Positions 10,162 through 21,800 are shown, counted from the stretch's first letter. The stretch is DNA of 64,000 nt from Volutella citrinella (GCA_034401135.1 JAWZSP010000010.1:62001-126000), one strand, 5' to 3'. Made by a program: numbers and translations. The notes: generated by a model from the sequence alone, not told the origin.

Positions 10162-13058
10162 CGCCGAAGGCTAGACCATCGCCCCATGCGAAACGTTGGT
10201 GGACGTCTGACCTAACACAACTGCGGCGGATCTACACGTTTTGGAGAAACCGTGCCAGGGCCTCAAGAAGAGCAGGCCAAGTCAACGAGGAATTGGAGAA
10301 CACAGCCAAGGGAGCGGCAAAGCAATACCACGATGCAATCAGACACCAAAAAAAGGCGCACTGGGAGGAGTTCCTTGCAGACAACGAAAACATTTGGAAG
10401 GCGGCAAAATATCTCAAGTCAGGGGATGACTCAGCATTTGGCAGGGTTCCCCAGCTTGTGAGAACAGACGGCACGCGCACGTCCAGCAAGGCAGAACAAA
10501 CAGAAGAAATGTTAAACACCTTCTTCCCTCCACTACCTGGGGGTATCGAGGAAGAAGGAGAGAGGCCCCAGCGTGAATCAGCCGTTAGCATGCCTCCCAT
10601 CACCATGGAGGAAGTAGAGCGTCAACTCTTCGCCGCGAAGTCATGGAAGGCACCAGGTGAAGATGGACTACCCTCGATTGTCTGGAAGCAGGTTTGGCCG
10701 ACAGTGAGGCACGCAGTGTTGTTGTTGTTCCGAAAATCACTGGACGATGGCATCCTGCCAACGCAGTGGAGGCACGCTGGCATTATTCCACTTAAGAAGC
10801 CAAATAAGGGAGACTACACCGTTGCCAAGGCGTGGAGGCCGATATCCCTTCTCTCCACTCTGGGTAAAGTGTTGGAGGCAGTTATCGCTGAGAGAATCTC
10901 GCATGCTGTGGAGACTTACGGGCTGCTGCCCACGAACCATTTCGGGGCTCGAAAACAGCAGTCCGCTGAGCAGGCGTTGGTATTGCTGCAGGAGCAGATC
11001 TATGCTGCCTGGCGGGGCCGGCGAGTTCTTAGCTTGATTAGCTTTGATGTTAAGGGGGCCTACAATGGAGTGTGCAAAGAAAGGCTTCTCCAGAGAATGA
11101 GAGCAAGAGGCATCCCCGAGGAGTTGCTGAAGTGGATTGACGCCTTTTGCACCGATCGAACCGCAACCATTCGTGTCAACGGACAGGCGTCAGAGAAGCG
11201 AACTCTACCACACGCGGGATTGCCGCAAGGCTCGCCGTTGTCGCCTATCCTGTTTCTGTTCTTCAACGCGGATCTGGTGCAGCAGCGAATCGATTGCTAC
11301 GGAGGTTCCATAGCATTCGTGGACGATTACACGGCGTGGGTCACGGGGCCCACGGCGAAGAGCAATCGCACGGGCATAGAGTCGATCATAGCAAGAGCCC
11401 TTGACTGGGAGAAGCGAAGTGGAGCAACCTTTGAGGCAGAGAAGACGGCGATCATCCACTTTGTCCCATCCCGTAGGGCACATGTGTCCGATTCAGAGCC
11501 ATTTATGATCAGAGGGCAAAGGGTCCAGCCTACAGATCGGGTCAAGGTCCTCGGAATGATCCTAGACGCAGGGCTGAGGTATCGAGAGCACATTGCTCGT
11601 GCGGCCACCAGGGGCCTAGAGGCAGCCATGGAACTACAGCGACTGAGGGGCCTTACCCCCGCGACAGCGAGACGGCTATTCACGACCATGGTGGCCCCAG
11701 CCGTTGACTACGCCTCTAATGTCTGGATGCACGCATGCAGGTATAAGAGGATAGGCCCGGTGAATCGAGTCCAGAGGGTTGGTGCGCAAGCGATTGTGGG
11801 GACGTTTCTCACGGTGGCAACGTGGGTAGCTGAGGCGGAGGCGCATATCATAAGCGTGCAGGACCGGTTTTGGAGGCGAGCGGTTAAGATGTGGACCGAT
11901 CTCCATACCTTGCCATCGACAAACCCCCTCCGCAGAGCCACATCTTGCATCCGAAAGTTTAGGAGATTTCATCGCTCGCCGTTTTATGAGATTGCGGTCG
12001 AACTCAATGCTATACCGATGGAGGAGCTAGAGACAATCGACCCATTCATATTAGCGCCCTGGGCAAAACGGATACAGACCATCATCGAGGAAGACGACGT
12101 GTCACGGTCACGGCAGACAGACCTGGGCTGGTCAGTTCGCATTGCAGTGCGCAGCTCTGCGCGTAATGACGTTGTAGGATTTGGTGGAGTCATCGACATC
12201 CCTGTCTCGGTGCGAGGAGGGCCCAGGCTCGAAACGTTCTCCTTCACACTGGGTATGAGAGCGGAGCAGAACCCATTCTCAGCTGAGCTTGCGGCGATGG
12301 CCTACGCCTTCCGGCATTTGCCTGACATGAGATATCGCAGCATCGCAGTGTTAACGAGCAATAAAGCCGCCGCATTGACCATGGGTAACCCTCGCCAACA
12401 GTCAGGCCAAGAGTTTGTTCGCTGTGCCTATGACTCACTCGAGATACAAAAGGAAAGGGGAAATACGGTAGCTATCATATGGATGCCAACCAGCGATCAA
12501 CACAGACTCCTTGTACAGGCCAAACGTCTAGCACTGAAGGCGACCCGAGATGATGCCAGCCCGACACTCAAGTTCCCCGGCATGCGGTCTACGACCCTCA
12601 ACATTGCACGGGCACGTCAAGCCACTAGTGACGGACTCCCAGATAAGGTAGGAAATTTTTCCAAGAAGATCGATAATGCACTACCCGGTAAACACACGCG
12701 GCAGCTGTACGACAAGTTGTCATGGAAAGAGGCCAGCATACTAGCACAGCTCAGGACAGGCATGAACAGGTTGAACGGGTATCTTTTCCGGATCATGGCA
12801 GCACCGTCACAGGTGTGCGCATGTGGACAGGCGGCAGAAACGGTCGACCACTTCCTCTTTCGGTGCCAAAAATGGACCCAATACCGAGCTGAACTCTACA
12901 AGTGCACAAACACACAGAGAGGGAATCTATCATTCTTTCTAGGGGGTAAATCACCTTCGGACGACGAAAAATGGACACCCAGTATGCAGGCTGTCCATGC
13001 AACGATTCGGTTTGTCATTGCCACAGGGCGTTTTGATAATGCGCAGCACGGGACCTAA
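10050..13058 (+). CDS. LINE-A ORF2, C-terminal part: reverse transcriptase and RNase H
   Basis: Meaningful protein starts at about 10160 ([14 protein letters not shown]). The reverse transcriptase shows [10 protein letters not shown], the [15 protein letters not shown] block and the catalytic FVDD box ([10 protein letters not shown]). An RNase H region follows with [13 protein letters not shown] and [13 protein letters not shown]. Its TSNKAA sits where many family members have an Asp, so RNase H activity is uncertain. Near the end is the zinc-like motif [17 protein letters not shown]. The frame is open for about 960 codons, unlike copies 2 and 3, so this copy is young. The first 37 codons of the open frame overlap the endonuclease and are not real protein. 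Confidence 0.9.
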   Translation: MESDQRPDRQRIGSSSSSRQCAAGDGQAHGCGTGGVLTPKARPSPHAKRWWTSDLTQLRRIYTFWRNRARASRRAGQVNEELENTAKGAAKQYHDAIRHQKKAHWEEFLADNENIWKAAKYLKSGDDSAFGRVPQLVRTDGTRTSSKAEQTEEMLNTFFPPLPGGIEEEGERPQRESAVSMPPITMEEVERQLFAAKSWKAPGEDGLPSIVWKQVWPTVRHAVLLLFRKSLDDGILPTQWRHAGIIPLKKPNKGDYTVAKAWRPISLLSTLGKVLEAVIAERISHAVETYGLLPTNHFGARKQQSAEQALVLLQEQIYAAWRGRRVLSLISFDVKGAYNGVCKERLLQRMRARGIPEELLKWIDAFCTDRTATIRVNGQASEKRTLPHAGLPQGSPLSPILFLFFNADLVQQRIDCYGGSIAFVDDYTAWVTGPTAKSNRTGIESIIARALDWEKRSGATFEAEKTAIIHFVPSRRAHVSDSEPFMIRGQRVQPTDRVKVLGMILDAGLRYREHIARAATRGLEAAMELQRLRGLTPATARRLFTTMVAPAVDYASNVWMHACRYKRIGPVNRVQRVGAQAIVGTFLTVATWVAEAEAHIISVQDRFWRRAVKMWTDLHTLPSTNPLRRATSCIRKFRRFHRSPFYEIAVELNAIPMEELETIDPFILAPWAKRIQTIIEEDDVSRSRQTDLGWSVRIAVRSSARNDVVGFGGVIDIPVSVRGGPRLETFSFTLGMRAEQNPFSAELAAMAYAFRHLPDMRYRSIAVLTSNKAAALTMGNPRQQSGQEFVRCAYDSLEIQKERGNTVAIIWMPTSDQHRLLVQAKRLALKATRDDASPTLKFPGMRSTTLNIARARQATSDGLPDKVGNFSKKIDNALPGKHTRQLYDKLSWKEASILAQLRTGMNRLNGYLFRIMAAPSQVCACGQAAETVDHFLFRCQKWTQYRAELYKCTNTQRGNLSFFLGGKSPSDDEKWTPSMQAVHATIRFVIATGRFDNAQHGT

Positions 13059-13358
13059 ATTGGACTGACATTCCTTTTTACTAACCTACCCTAAAGCGAC
13101 TATCTCGTCGTGGGACAGCAGGCGCCGCTTCAGTCGCCGTAGATAGGACTCTGGACACTTGGAGAATCGGCTTCAAGTATGCTTGCTGGCAATACAATAT
13201 TTCCCTCGCGGGGATAGGGAAAGATGAAGAGATAAGGACACAGAGGCCGAAATTGGACGTCTGTAAGGGCTACGAGGAGATATGACTAAATTGTGGAACC
13301 AAGTATGTACTATAGCAAATAGTGCCCTATTGGCTGTGAGCCACCGGGCGTAATAAAT

Positions 13359-13385
13359 TGTGTGTGTGTGTGTGTGTGTGTGTGT
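13359..13385 (+). repeat. (TG)n tail of LINE-A copy 1
   Basis: About 13 TG units follow the conserved 3' end GGGCGTAATAAATTG. The same 3' end with a TG/CA tail terminates every LINE-A copy here, so the element ends in a dinucleotide repeat instead of poly(A). Confidence 0.9.
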
Positions 13386-15992
13386 ACCATGGGGAGCGAC
13401 ACCTCAATTGACCGAATCGAATCTTATCGTTTCTGCGATTGAAACAGCTCAACGTGGTGGTTGAGCTTTTGTCATGGTTCCTCCGGCGCGCGGTGGAACC
13501 GGGGTGGGGCCGCCCGGTCGCAAGACACTGGTGAAGCGGCAATGCACGAAACGGAAGATCGACGAATTGGCGAATGGAGCCCATGATGGCAGCCATTATG
13601 CCACAAGAGCCGTAACGAGGGCAGCAGGGGCCGAAAAGGAAATTGAACACACGACCGATCCCGTGCGCAGGACCAGTAGGAGCAATAGCGATGGTAGGAC
13701 GACGCTTGACGAAGCATTGATACTGCTAAATGAATTCCGCACCGAGTTCCAGTGGCTGAGGACGGCCATTGGGCACCAAAGCGAGGTTATCCACAACCAA
13801 CAACAGGAAATTCACGACCTTATAAAAGCAACGGCAAAACAACAGCAAAATACCATCCAGGACCTAAGTCAACAACTGAAAAGCAATGAAGACCGGATGA
13901 CCGGTGAGCTACAGCAGATCCACGACCAACTTGAAGCTATCACCATGAGTCCGGCAGCTACCCCGCACAGCTCGTATGCTAACGTCACGCGGGCGTCACT
14001 ACTACGCAATTGTGTCATGACCTCGCCCGGTGGCAAGCCGTCTGCAAATCCTACTGAGGCGTTTTACTGCACTATCGATGTGTCTAGGGTAGGAGACGAA
14101 GACGCTGAGTTGGTCACAGCAGTAGCCCTTCGGACTCTGGTGGGCACTGGGATGCGTGCCGAACTAGGCCCGTCCGACTGGCGCTGTGAGGCTGTGACAA
14201 GAGACCGGAAAGACCTAAACCAGATCAGGATCCTCTGCAGGGATGCAGATGAAGCCCAAGCGGTAAAGCGACTAGTGGAATCCAGCCTGGCTCAAGGCGC
14301 CCGGGTTCTGAGGGACGAACTCCACCCAATCAAAGTAGATAATATCCCTAGAGAAGGAAAACGACGCGCAGATCGCGAAAATAGGATGGCTCAGCAAAAG
14401 AGATAACACAAAAGCATACGGCTCCATGGTCGTTTACCTTAACAAAAGCTCCGACTCCAGAAGGCTACTATCCGAGGGCTTCTTTTACGCCGCAGGAGAG
14501 TCTGGCAATACCAGTGTGTTCGAGCGCAGGCCCCGCACAAACCAGTGTTACCAATGCCAACAAATCGGCCATAAGGCATTCCAGTGTGACGAACCTCAAG
14601 TCTGCGGAAGATGTGCGCAGGTAGGCCACCATCACCGCGCGTGCACGGAAGGCCCCCCAAGTGTGCGCTCTGCGGAGGCCCCCATGAATCGTTCAGCAGA
14701 AACTGCAGGAGGCTCTACCCTTCTCCACATGAGTAGCGCCCTTCGAATCATTCAACTCAACGTGCGCAAGAGAGGAGAAGTTCACGAAAGCTTGATGAAC
14801 GACTCGGATATCCATGACGTAGCAGTCTTAGCAATCCAGGAACCACAAGCGAGGAGAATTAAAGGTCGCCTTTTGACCACCCCCATGAGTCACCACAAAT
14901 GGACAAAGATGGTGCCATCAGCGCACGCAGAGGAGGGCAGGTGGGCGATCCGAATCATGCTTTGGATAAGGAACGACTTGGAAGCAGAACAGGTGCCAGT
15001 GGAATCCTCAGACATTACGGCAGCGCGAATTCGCCTCCCGGAACGCTTAGTTTTCGTGCTCTCAGTGTATGTCCAAGGACATGATACCGATGCATTGCAA
15101 GTCGCATGCTCCACAATAAGGAATACTATCAGCAAAGCGAGACAGAATGCAAGTAGGGTTGTGGGTGTAGTGCCGGCAGGTCCCACCCTCAAATTCCCCA
15201 GCATGCGGTCTACTACCCTCAATTTGATTCATGCGCGCCAAGTCACAAACAACAGACTCCCAGACAAACTCGGAAAGTTCTCCAAGAAGATCGACACCGC
15301 ACTACCCGGGAAACACACGCGACAGCTATACAACAGCCTTTCGTAGAAGGAGGCCAGCATGCTAGCACAGCTCAGAACAGGCATAAACAGATTGAATAGG
15401 TATCTATTTCGGATTATGGCTGCGCCATCACAAATATGCGCATGTGGACAGGCAGCAGAAACGGTTGAGCACTTTCTCTTCCGGTGCCAGAAATGGACTC
15501 AATACCGAGCTGAGCTATTCCAATGCACAGCGACGAGGAGAGGAAATCTATCGTTCTTTTAGGAGGAAGGTCGCAATCGGACGACGAAAACTGGGCACCT
15601 AACATGCAGGCTGTCCATGCAACGATTCGATTCGCCATCGCCACGGGGCGTTTCGATACTGCGCAGTAAACTCAAATTGGAACGCCACTTTCTCACTAAC
15701 CTACCCTAAAGTGCGTCTATCCGCTTCGGGACAGCAGGCGCCGCTTCAGTCGCCGTAGATAGGACTGTGGACACTTGAATAATAGGCTTCAAGTATGCCT
15801 GCTAGTAATACAATATCTCCCCTGCGAGGGTAGGAAGGAACGGAGAGATCAGGATGCAAAAGCAGAAATTGGACTTCAGTAGGGGCTTTTAGGAGATATG
15901 ACCAAATTAAGGAACCGAATTTGTACCATAGCAAATAGTGCCCTATTGGCTGTAGGCCACCGGGCGTAATAAATTGTGTGTGTGTGTGTATC
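13386..15992 (+). mobile_element. LINE-A copy 2, internally deleted, tandem to copy 1
   Basis: The element starts with the same ACCATGGGGAGC motif as copy 1, placed directly after the tail of copy 1. It holds ORF1 and the first part of the endonuclease, then jumps at about 15160 to the last part of ORF2 (KFPSMRSTTLN onward), so roughly 2.5 kb of endonuclease, RT and RNase H is missing. It ends with the conserved 3' UTR and a short (TG)n tail at 15975-15989. It is a non-autonomous derivative. Confidence 0.9.
13474..15663 (+). pseudogene. LINE-A copy 2 coding remains (ORF1, fused endonuclease and C-terminus)
   Basis: ORF1 reads from ATG 13474 for 310 codons and then loses frame after PIKVDN, where about 80 nt present in copy 1 are missing. 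The zinc knuckles follow in another frame from 14426. A 1-nt loss in a run of C (near 14650) then fuses the ORF1 tail to the ORF2 start. The fused frame runs into the end of the RNase H region and stops at a TAG at 15344-15346, where copy 1 has TGG. The final [17 protein letters not shown] block follows at 15359-15562. The TGG-to-TAG change is C-to-T in a CpA context on the other strand. Confidence 0.85.
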
Positions 15993-17364
15993 AGCATTGA
16001 CCAAAAGCGGCAGCTTTCTACGTCCATGGAAGGTTCGACGAACAGGAGCTGCAAGGCTCGGCCTTAAGCCACCGCTGATCAAATTAAGTAAAGTGGAAAA
16101 TGTCCACCGGTGACATTTGGCTTTGACGAGGCCCGTGGCAACAAGGCCAGGACAAAGGGCCATGCCTTGGGTGGGACAGGTGCAGCCCCTACCTAACTCG
16201 TCTCGACGCCACAACGTCTAGCGGCTGTGTGCTGCTAGTCTACCACTCATCCATGCTCAGTAGCACAGTAGCCTTGTACTCACCCTTCAAAACTCTACCG
16301 GGGAAGAAGGACTACGAACGGAAAAGCCAGAGTTCCTCCGCTCATTATGAAGCTTTATGCAGACGGAGGGCCGGGCCGCGTCTATTCGACCATTCAAGAT
16401 GGACCAGTGGGTGGTCCATTTGGTCCCATGTCGCACGCATCGCCGGTGGTGCAGTCTTAGAGTCTCATATGCAACGCTGGATCATCCAATTTCGACCATG
16501 TGCCTGGATAAGCTTGGCGCTTGGCGCTCCACTATCCAACTTAGTGACAAAAATGGACCAAAATATACACTAATACTAGACAGTAATAAAGGTTCTTTAT
16601 GGAGAAATTGGCTATTACTGCAATGTACCTGGCAGCCGGCTAGAAGTTGGTTTCTGCTCGTCCCGGTCTTAATAGAATATCAATTAGATGTATTTAAACC
16701 TTCTATCCCACTTTGTAATAGCGATTCTCTGCGCCACTACAATAAGTACCGCTTTAACAAAGGAGCTCGGTGCTTAAATGAAGCATCTTCCTATAGAAAT
16801 ATAGTTAGAAATCGTGAAACTGCTACAGCCGTAGGACCGAAGGCAATTATTGCAAACCTCAATATATACGCAAGACCATATTATCACAATAAAGCAGCGA
16901 AAATATGACACGATATGGGAACAAATCTTTATAAATGAGGACTGGTCTAAGTATATTTAAGACAAGGGTCTAGATTTATATTTATTTATGTTGAATATTG
17001 AGGAGATACTTTAGAAACCTTTGAAACAACCCCGGTTGGCGCTTGCTATTATGAACGTTAGATTTCATAATACACTTGAGGATATTTCGCTGCAGAGACT
17101 CTTTGCATCTTTATGGGTCAAGGAATTTTGGAAGGACAGGCTAGAAATCGAGTTTAGTAACTTCAAACTGAATTTAACTGGAGTTTTCAGACCCGGTGGG
17201 GGGATACACCTTGATATCAACGGAATAAGAGAGCGCCAGAAACTTGACACTATATCTTACTCTACTGGGAGCTTATTAGTAGTAGGGGTAAAAGAAATAA
17301 ACTATAGGACTTTGTATACTATAGATCTAAAAGATTCGATTCTTATTCATGGAAGATAATTAGA
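15993..17364. other. AT-rich island with a relic open frame at 17021-17359
   Basis: From about 16550 the DNA turns markedly AT-rich. One plus frame from about 16919 to 17359 reads as protein interrupted by TAA and TAG (EQIFINEDWSKYI, then LYLFMLNIEEIL, then LFASLWVKEFWKDRLEIEF, ending TIDLKDSILIHGR). The stops fit CAA/CAG decay. The family is not recognised. The rest of the interval shows no gene. Confidence 0.5.
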
Positions 17365-18819
17365 TAAGCCCGTGCAACACACAGCCTCATATATACACAA
17401 TAGAAACCACAGCCAATTTCACAGCAGATGTCATACCCAACATCTCAACCACAGTGTTTGCCCAGTATGAGTCACAATTAGCATTTGACAGATGCAGCAA
17501 ATGGCGGCCTCCTCGTCCATCAAGGTCTCTGCAGCACCAAAGGTTGTTGGAAGGTTGCGATGAACCTGCACTGGGGCACGTTAGAGTTCCCAGCCTCTAT
17601 GGCAACCTTTGTGGCAGCTGCACAAGGAGAAAGTTAGCCACGCCGGATGACCCAACGCCGGGCTTGTGCCAGCTATATCATGATGCCTTTCCCCCAGCTT
17701 CTTTGCGAAGTGCCTCGTCAAGCAAGCAGCCAAGCAAGCAAGCCAACGCCCGCACACACACAACACACACACACAACACACACACACACAACACACCTCT
17801 TCCATCTGCCGCCAACGACCTCGAGATGCCACCAATCAACGCCCCCTTTATCTCTGAAAAGGGTCTTCTCTCGGAGAAATAATCAACTTCAAGCTGCCGG
17901 CTAAAAGCCTGAACCCACGAGACATCCCAACCAATATAAGGCACTACCTGACGGGGTGCTAATACGCCTCTTGGAATTCGGATATCGCTTATTGGATAAG
18001 GAAGTCAGTAAGGAGGCTACGGAAAGCATCGGCTTCCTAGAAGGAAAAGAGGAAGAAGGCCGAAAGAAGGATATTCTTTCGAAGGTCAGGGTGGGGGAGA
18101 AGGTGGTGATCCCGGGCGTGAGCACGAAGAGTTGTTCGATACTCTGCTGGAGCACAAGTAGGAGATAGCAGCAGCACGAGCAGCGAAGAAGTCGAGCAAG
18201 AAACCAACAACAGCCAGGAATCTTGGATGCGCCGACTTCAAGGGGTACGCTGGTAAGCCCGTGGAGAAGCCAGCGAAGCCAGCCGACGGATCTGGAGTCT
18301 CCATCGACATACTCAGCCCAGACTGCCGAGAGGTGGTTACGGCCATGCGGCCCGCGGCCGTGCTGCGCCAGGCGCAATGGCTGGCGAAGAACGCCCAGTC
18401 CGCCCCCGAGGCCTTCAACCAAATGGTCGCCGACCCTGTGGCGAGATTGCGTTTTTTTATACAGCATAGCCAGCGGTGCGAGCTGTACTCGACCGTCGAC
18501 ACGCTGGCCCTGCGCTTCTGCCAATTTAAAACACACAAGATCCTTCATGCTGGTGAGTTTAAAGAATTACAACGTCTTCCGGCAGGTTACATCAACAACG
18601 AGGCAAAGGCGGCCGGGGTCACCCCCATTGTCCTCAAAGAGGCCAACATGGCAGGCTCTTAAGACCTTGTCGCTGATCTGTAGCGATCATCCTGGACTGC
18701 TTGCCTCTCTGCCGCTAGAGGGCGCGCCTAATGACTTCGCGCCACTTGCAAACTCGCCAAGTACGGAAGCAGCTGCAGAAGTAGCAGCGAAAAGGGAGCC
18801 GAGCCTGGTCTTGGACCAG
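17365..18819 (+). repeat. repeat A, copy 2, with degenerate coding region
   Basis: The first 800 bp repeat copy 1 (3713-4410) in the opposite orientation. The coding part starts at ATG 17826 (MPPINAPFISEKGLLSEK), is frame-broken by a loss after GGAGAA, and resumes with LLEFGYRLLDKEVSKEA. This copy extends further than copy 1. After a TAG at 18160-18162 a plus frame reads EIAAARAAKKSSKKP and then 18261-18662 (VEKPAKPADGSGVSIDIL, MRPAAVLRQAQWLAKNAQ, RFFIQHSQRCELYSTVDTL). The product is not recognised. It looks like a basic protein of about 280 residues, now interrupted. The repeat ends close to the 51-bp block at 18820. Confidence 0.65.
17751..17797. repeat. CA-rich microsatellite
   Basis: Interrupted (CA)n with AA spacers, just 5' of the repeat A reading frame. 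Copy 1 has a shorter version at the same place. Confidence 0.85.
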
Positions 18820-18870
18820 CCCTACTCTTCTATTATCAATTGTCGTGTACCCTCAATTGTCGCCTGCCCC
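18820..18870 (+). repeat. 51-bp block, copy 1 (CCTACTCTTCTATT...CAATTGTCG)
   Basis: The block begins CCCTACTCTTCTATTATCAA and contains two CAATTGTCG units 18 bp apart. Near-identical blocks lie upstream of the OrsD-like genes at 37533-37583 (minus) and 53095-53145 (plus). Here the block is followed at about 500 bp by the PD-(D/E)XK gene in the same orientation. It is probably an element terminus or a shared 5' region. Confidence 0.8.
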
Positions 18871-18908
18871 TACCAAGTATTCCCTTGGTAGTTTGGGCCA
18901 AACTACCA
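18871..18908. repeat. overlapping palindromes with TACCA/TGGTA arms
   Basis: TACCAAG (18871-18877) pairs with CTTGGTA (18884-18890). TGGTAGTTTGG (18886-18896) pairs with CCAAACTACCA (18898-18908), giving perfect 11-bp arms with one central base. Two more AAACTACCA copies follow near 18990-19010. Confidence 0.8.
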
Positions 18909-19367
18909 GTTAGGGGTTATAGGGCTGGCCAGTGAAAATGCGGGACGGGTCCGGGGGTGGGTTCGGATCGTCGACAGGGTCCTAAACTACCACTGCCAAA
19001 CTACCAATTTCCTAAGAGCCTCATGATCTATGGTGGGATAGGTGATGGGTTTATCGGTAGGTTGTCGGTTTTCGGTTCAGCCAATCGTACCACGGATAAA
19101 ACGAGCTGTCTCCACTCAGCGAGCGCGAACTCTGTTCAGCAGCCGCAGCCAACAGCTAGCGTATTATGTAATCAGCCAACCCCAGTCAGGTCGACCCGGA
19201 TTTGCAATTTTCCGGCCGGGCATTGCGGCAACACCAAGCTAATCAAAACAAACAATATTGCGACACCCAGCCATCAAGCTGAGTCTCCCGCCAGCCGCGT
19301 CTAGCCCAAAAACTGCCCGCTGTCATTCCTCGAATGCTTTCACTGCATCACACATCCACCTCTGGAT

Positions 19368-20774
19368 ATGCATTCCCTCATCATCCAGGCGTGGGTTGAC
19401 GAAGTGCAAGACTCTGCCACAGCACCGCAACCCAAGGCCCATCGACGGCGCCACTCTGACACCGACGCAATGCCCAGCCCATCAAAGCGGGCGCGGACGA
19501 GCGATCCTCCTCCCCCAGACCCTGACCAGACTCCCACACGCCCCCCGCACCAGCCTTTCAGACTCGAGAGCGACGAAGCCGTCTTTGACGATGCAACGTC
19601 GACTCATTCCAAGTCCTCATTCACTGCGCTCCTTTCCAGCGGACTACCCTTCTCAGCTCCCACAACTCTGCCGCTGGCCCCACGGTCGCGCAGCATATCG
19701 CCCTCGAAGCAGTTCCGTACGACGGCCAAGCTGCTCGACCTCGCCGTCCCCGTGCGATTCATGAAAGAGCCTGACCCAGAGAGTGCTCTTCCCGAGGATG
19801 CGCAGCCGCTCTTTAAGGCTCTGTCGGCAGTTGAGAACAAGGAGGGCATCATTCCAGAAGGCTTGCGAGCGCATCCTGATTTCCGCCGGGTCCGCGGCCA
19901 CATGTGGAGGCCGTGCACTGAAGATGAAGATGAGGCGGCGCTTCTGACCAACTACGCAACTCTCCGCAACATACTCGACGGCTCCACGCGCTCCGCCAAC
20001 CGCAGGCGCTGCGAGGCCAGCTGGAACAACCTCGTGCACACGCCGCTCCTCCTGCACACACTATCAAGCTTTGCGCATCTCGAAGTCGAGCCCATTCCCT
20101 CTGCACGCATCATGCCTGCGTTCCGTCCGCTGACCAGGACCGGCGACGCGGCGAGCGTGTCCAGTGCAAGCAGTGCGTCTGGCCAGGATCCAGGAACGCC
20201 AAAGACTACGGCTGCTGTGGGCGTCCATAAGATGGTCGACTACGCTGTTGTTTTGCTTCCTGATGCTGACCTCGAGAGCGCCATTGACACGTTCCTGGCC
20301 AGGCAGCCGCACACCATGGCGACCATCAACCAGTCCAGGTACGAGCCGCTGCGCACGTGTCCGGCGCCCATCTTCATCGAGACCAAGACGGCTGCGGGCA
20401 ACATGGAGACGGCGAATGTGCAGCTCGGCATCTGGGTTGCGGCGTGGCACCAGCGGATGCGCAGCATCATCGAGTTCGGCGGCGGAAACCACCGCGTCAT
20501 CACCATCCCCGTCATCCAGGTCGTCGGGGCTGTGTGGACGCTTCTCTTTGTAGTGGACGCTGGCACCGAGATTGTAAGCCTTGTAAAACTTTTGTCTTGA
20601 AAACTATTTTCTAACAGCTGGCAGCGTGTTATCGATTGGAGTTTCCGGATTGGTGATACTGATACCATTGTTGGCGTTTACCAGTTGCAGGCTGCTATGC
20701 TTGCGCTTGGTGATTGGGTCAAGAAGACCTTTGAGCCCTGGTTTACCTCGCTTCTATCTCGGGCCATTTCATGA
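19368..20774 (+). CDS. fungal PD-(D/E)XK nuclease-like protein, two exons
   Basis: Exon 1 is 19368-20573 and exon 2 is 20625-20774, giving a 451-residue protein. The intron of 51 nt has a GTAAGC donor and a GGCAG acceptor, and joins in frame to RVIDWSFRIGDTDTIVGVYQ. The first 100 residues are Ser/Pro-rich with a basic KRAR patch and are probably disordered. The conserved domain follows, with SWNNLVHTPLLLHTLSSF, KMVDYAVVLLPD (likely catalytic Asp), IFIETKTA (E-x-K core) and NVQLGIWVAAWHQRM. This matches the fungal PD-(D/E)XK nuclease-like family (PDDEXK_12 type) as I know it. The natural role and substrate are unknown. It is intact, unlike most neighbours. A degraded paralogue lies at 27035-27666. 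Confidence 0.85.
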
Positions 20775-21520
20775 AGATCTAGCAGTAATGAACAGAATAA
20801 CCAATCATCAATAGTGCAGAGCAACGTTGTTATCATTGACGCTGGCTCTGGATGGAAGGCCCCGAGGGGGGGGACACCAGCTGCCGCCGACGCCAGTGGA
20901 CAGGAGCGAGCAGGCCGACCGGGATCAGGCTGCGAAGGCGCTGCAGCTGATGACTGCCGGCAGGCAGAGTACGCGCGCCCACCCTGGCAGGGCGGCGCCA
21001 CCAGCGAACACGAGCGGCGCTAAAAAAAGACAAGGGTAACAACCAGGCACCGCCAGAGACTGCCGTCATCGACCTCGACCAGGTGCCATCGCCCTTAGAA
21101 TCTGTCCCATCTCCATCCTCGCCATTTCCCTCATCTCCTCCTCCTCCACCGCCGCCGAGTGGGCAGCAGGGAGGTTGGGAGGACCAATCCCAGCATAGGT
21201 ACAACAGCAAGCTAAGGAGGCGGCGGCAGGGGAATGCTACGTCGCGTAGTAAAAAGCAACGAGGACAAAGCACTACAAATCCTCGAAACAAGCCTCCGGC
21301 CTCATTGATGCCACTATGGAGCCACGGCAACCAGGACCACCCCCCAGCTCTCCTGCCTCGATCACAGCCCGTCCTACTAATAGGGCACTTAACTCGGCCA
21401 GCTGGCTACGCGGCGTCCCTATTTAGTACTGACGCTACTGCGATAAGAAAACAGCAATAATAATAAGGCTGAGAAGTATTATTCCCCTGAAATTATGATC
21501 ATATGCAGTAGAAACCCGGT
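20775..21520. other. no gene recognised, GC-rich
   Basis: GC-rich, low-complexity sequence with overlapping frames on both strands. The plus frame 20827-21039 (DRSEQADRDQAAKALQLM) looks protein-like but matches no family I know. The interval may be the 3' part of a retroelement ending in the LTR-like stretch that follows. Confidence 0.4.
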
Positions 21521-21800
21521 CTAAGCTGGGGGACGTTAGTATATGCCAGCGAGAGAGCTAGCCGGCCGGCCAGCCAACTAGTTCGGTCTACCGCTGTATA
21601 CCTGATTCAATAAACAAGGGCTCTACCCTGTCCTATGGACGCCTCCAGTCTTAAATTACCTGCTCTCTTTTCTCCTCTCCCCTTGGCTGCCTGGTGGCTG
21701 CACGGCCGCAATTCACCTAGCTGATGCAGAGACGGCAGAGCTGCTGCCCGCCTAGCCGACCCTAGTCGGCCCCCGGGGGGGGTCTCGAAGGGGGCGAAAT
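21520..21800 (+). repeat. possible copia-type LTR remnant
   Basis: A purine run GCTGGGGGAC directly precedes GTTAGTATATGCCAGCGAG, and about 100 bp on lies GATTCAATAAACAAGG. This resembles a polypurine tract followed by a copia LTR with a polyadenylation signal. No second LTR and no gag/pol coding are seen in the window, so the call is tentative. Confidence 0.3.

Larger units (their letters stand above)
7850..13385 (+). mobile_element. LINE-A copy 1, full-length Tad-type non-LTR retrotransposon
   Basis: The 5.5-kb element has a short 5' UTR starting near the shared motif ACCATGGGGAGC, ORF1 (gag-like with zinc knuckles), and ORF2 (endonuclease, reverse transcriptase, RNase H, C-terminal Cys/His motif). 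These are followed by a 330-bp 3' UTR and a (TG)n tail at 13359-13385. The domain order, including RNase H, fits the fungal Tad1 group. Copy 2 starts directly after the tail. ORF1 and ORF2 overlap by 8 nt (ATGAGTAG). One frame break splits ORF2 near 10150. Confidence 0.9.

Noticed and set aside
11205..11689. Long minus-strand frames inside LINE-A ORF2 (also 24561-25603)
   Set aside because: They mirror the codon structure of the RT/RNase H frame and appear equally in copies 1 and 3. They are shadows.
17751..17797. CRISPR-like array
   Set aside because: It is a simple CA microsatellite. No array of direct repeats with unique spacers exists in the window, and the genome is eukaryotic.
3700..18160. 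Inverted repeat A copies as terminal repeats of one giant composite transposon
   Set aside because: Each copy carries its own coding remnant, the copies end at different points, and the interior is unrelated relic genes plus LINEs with no transposase.
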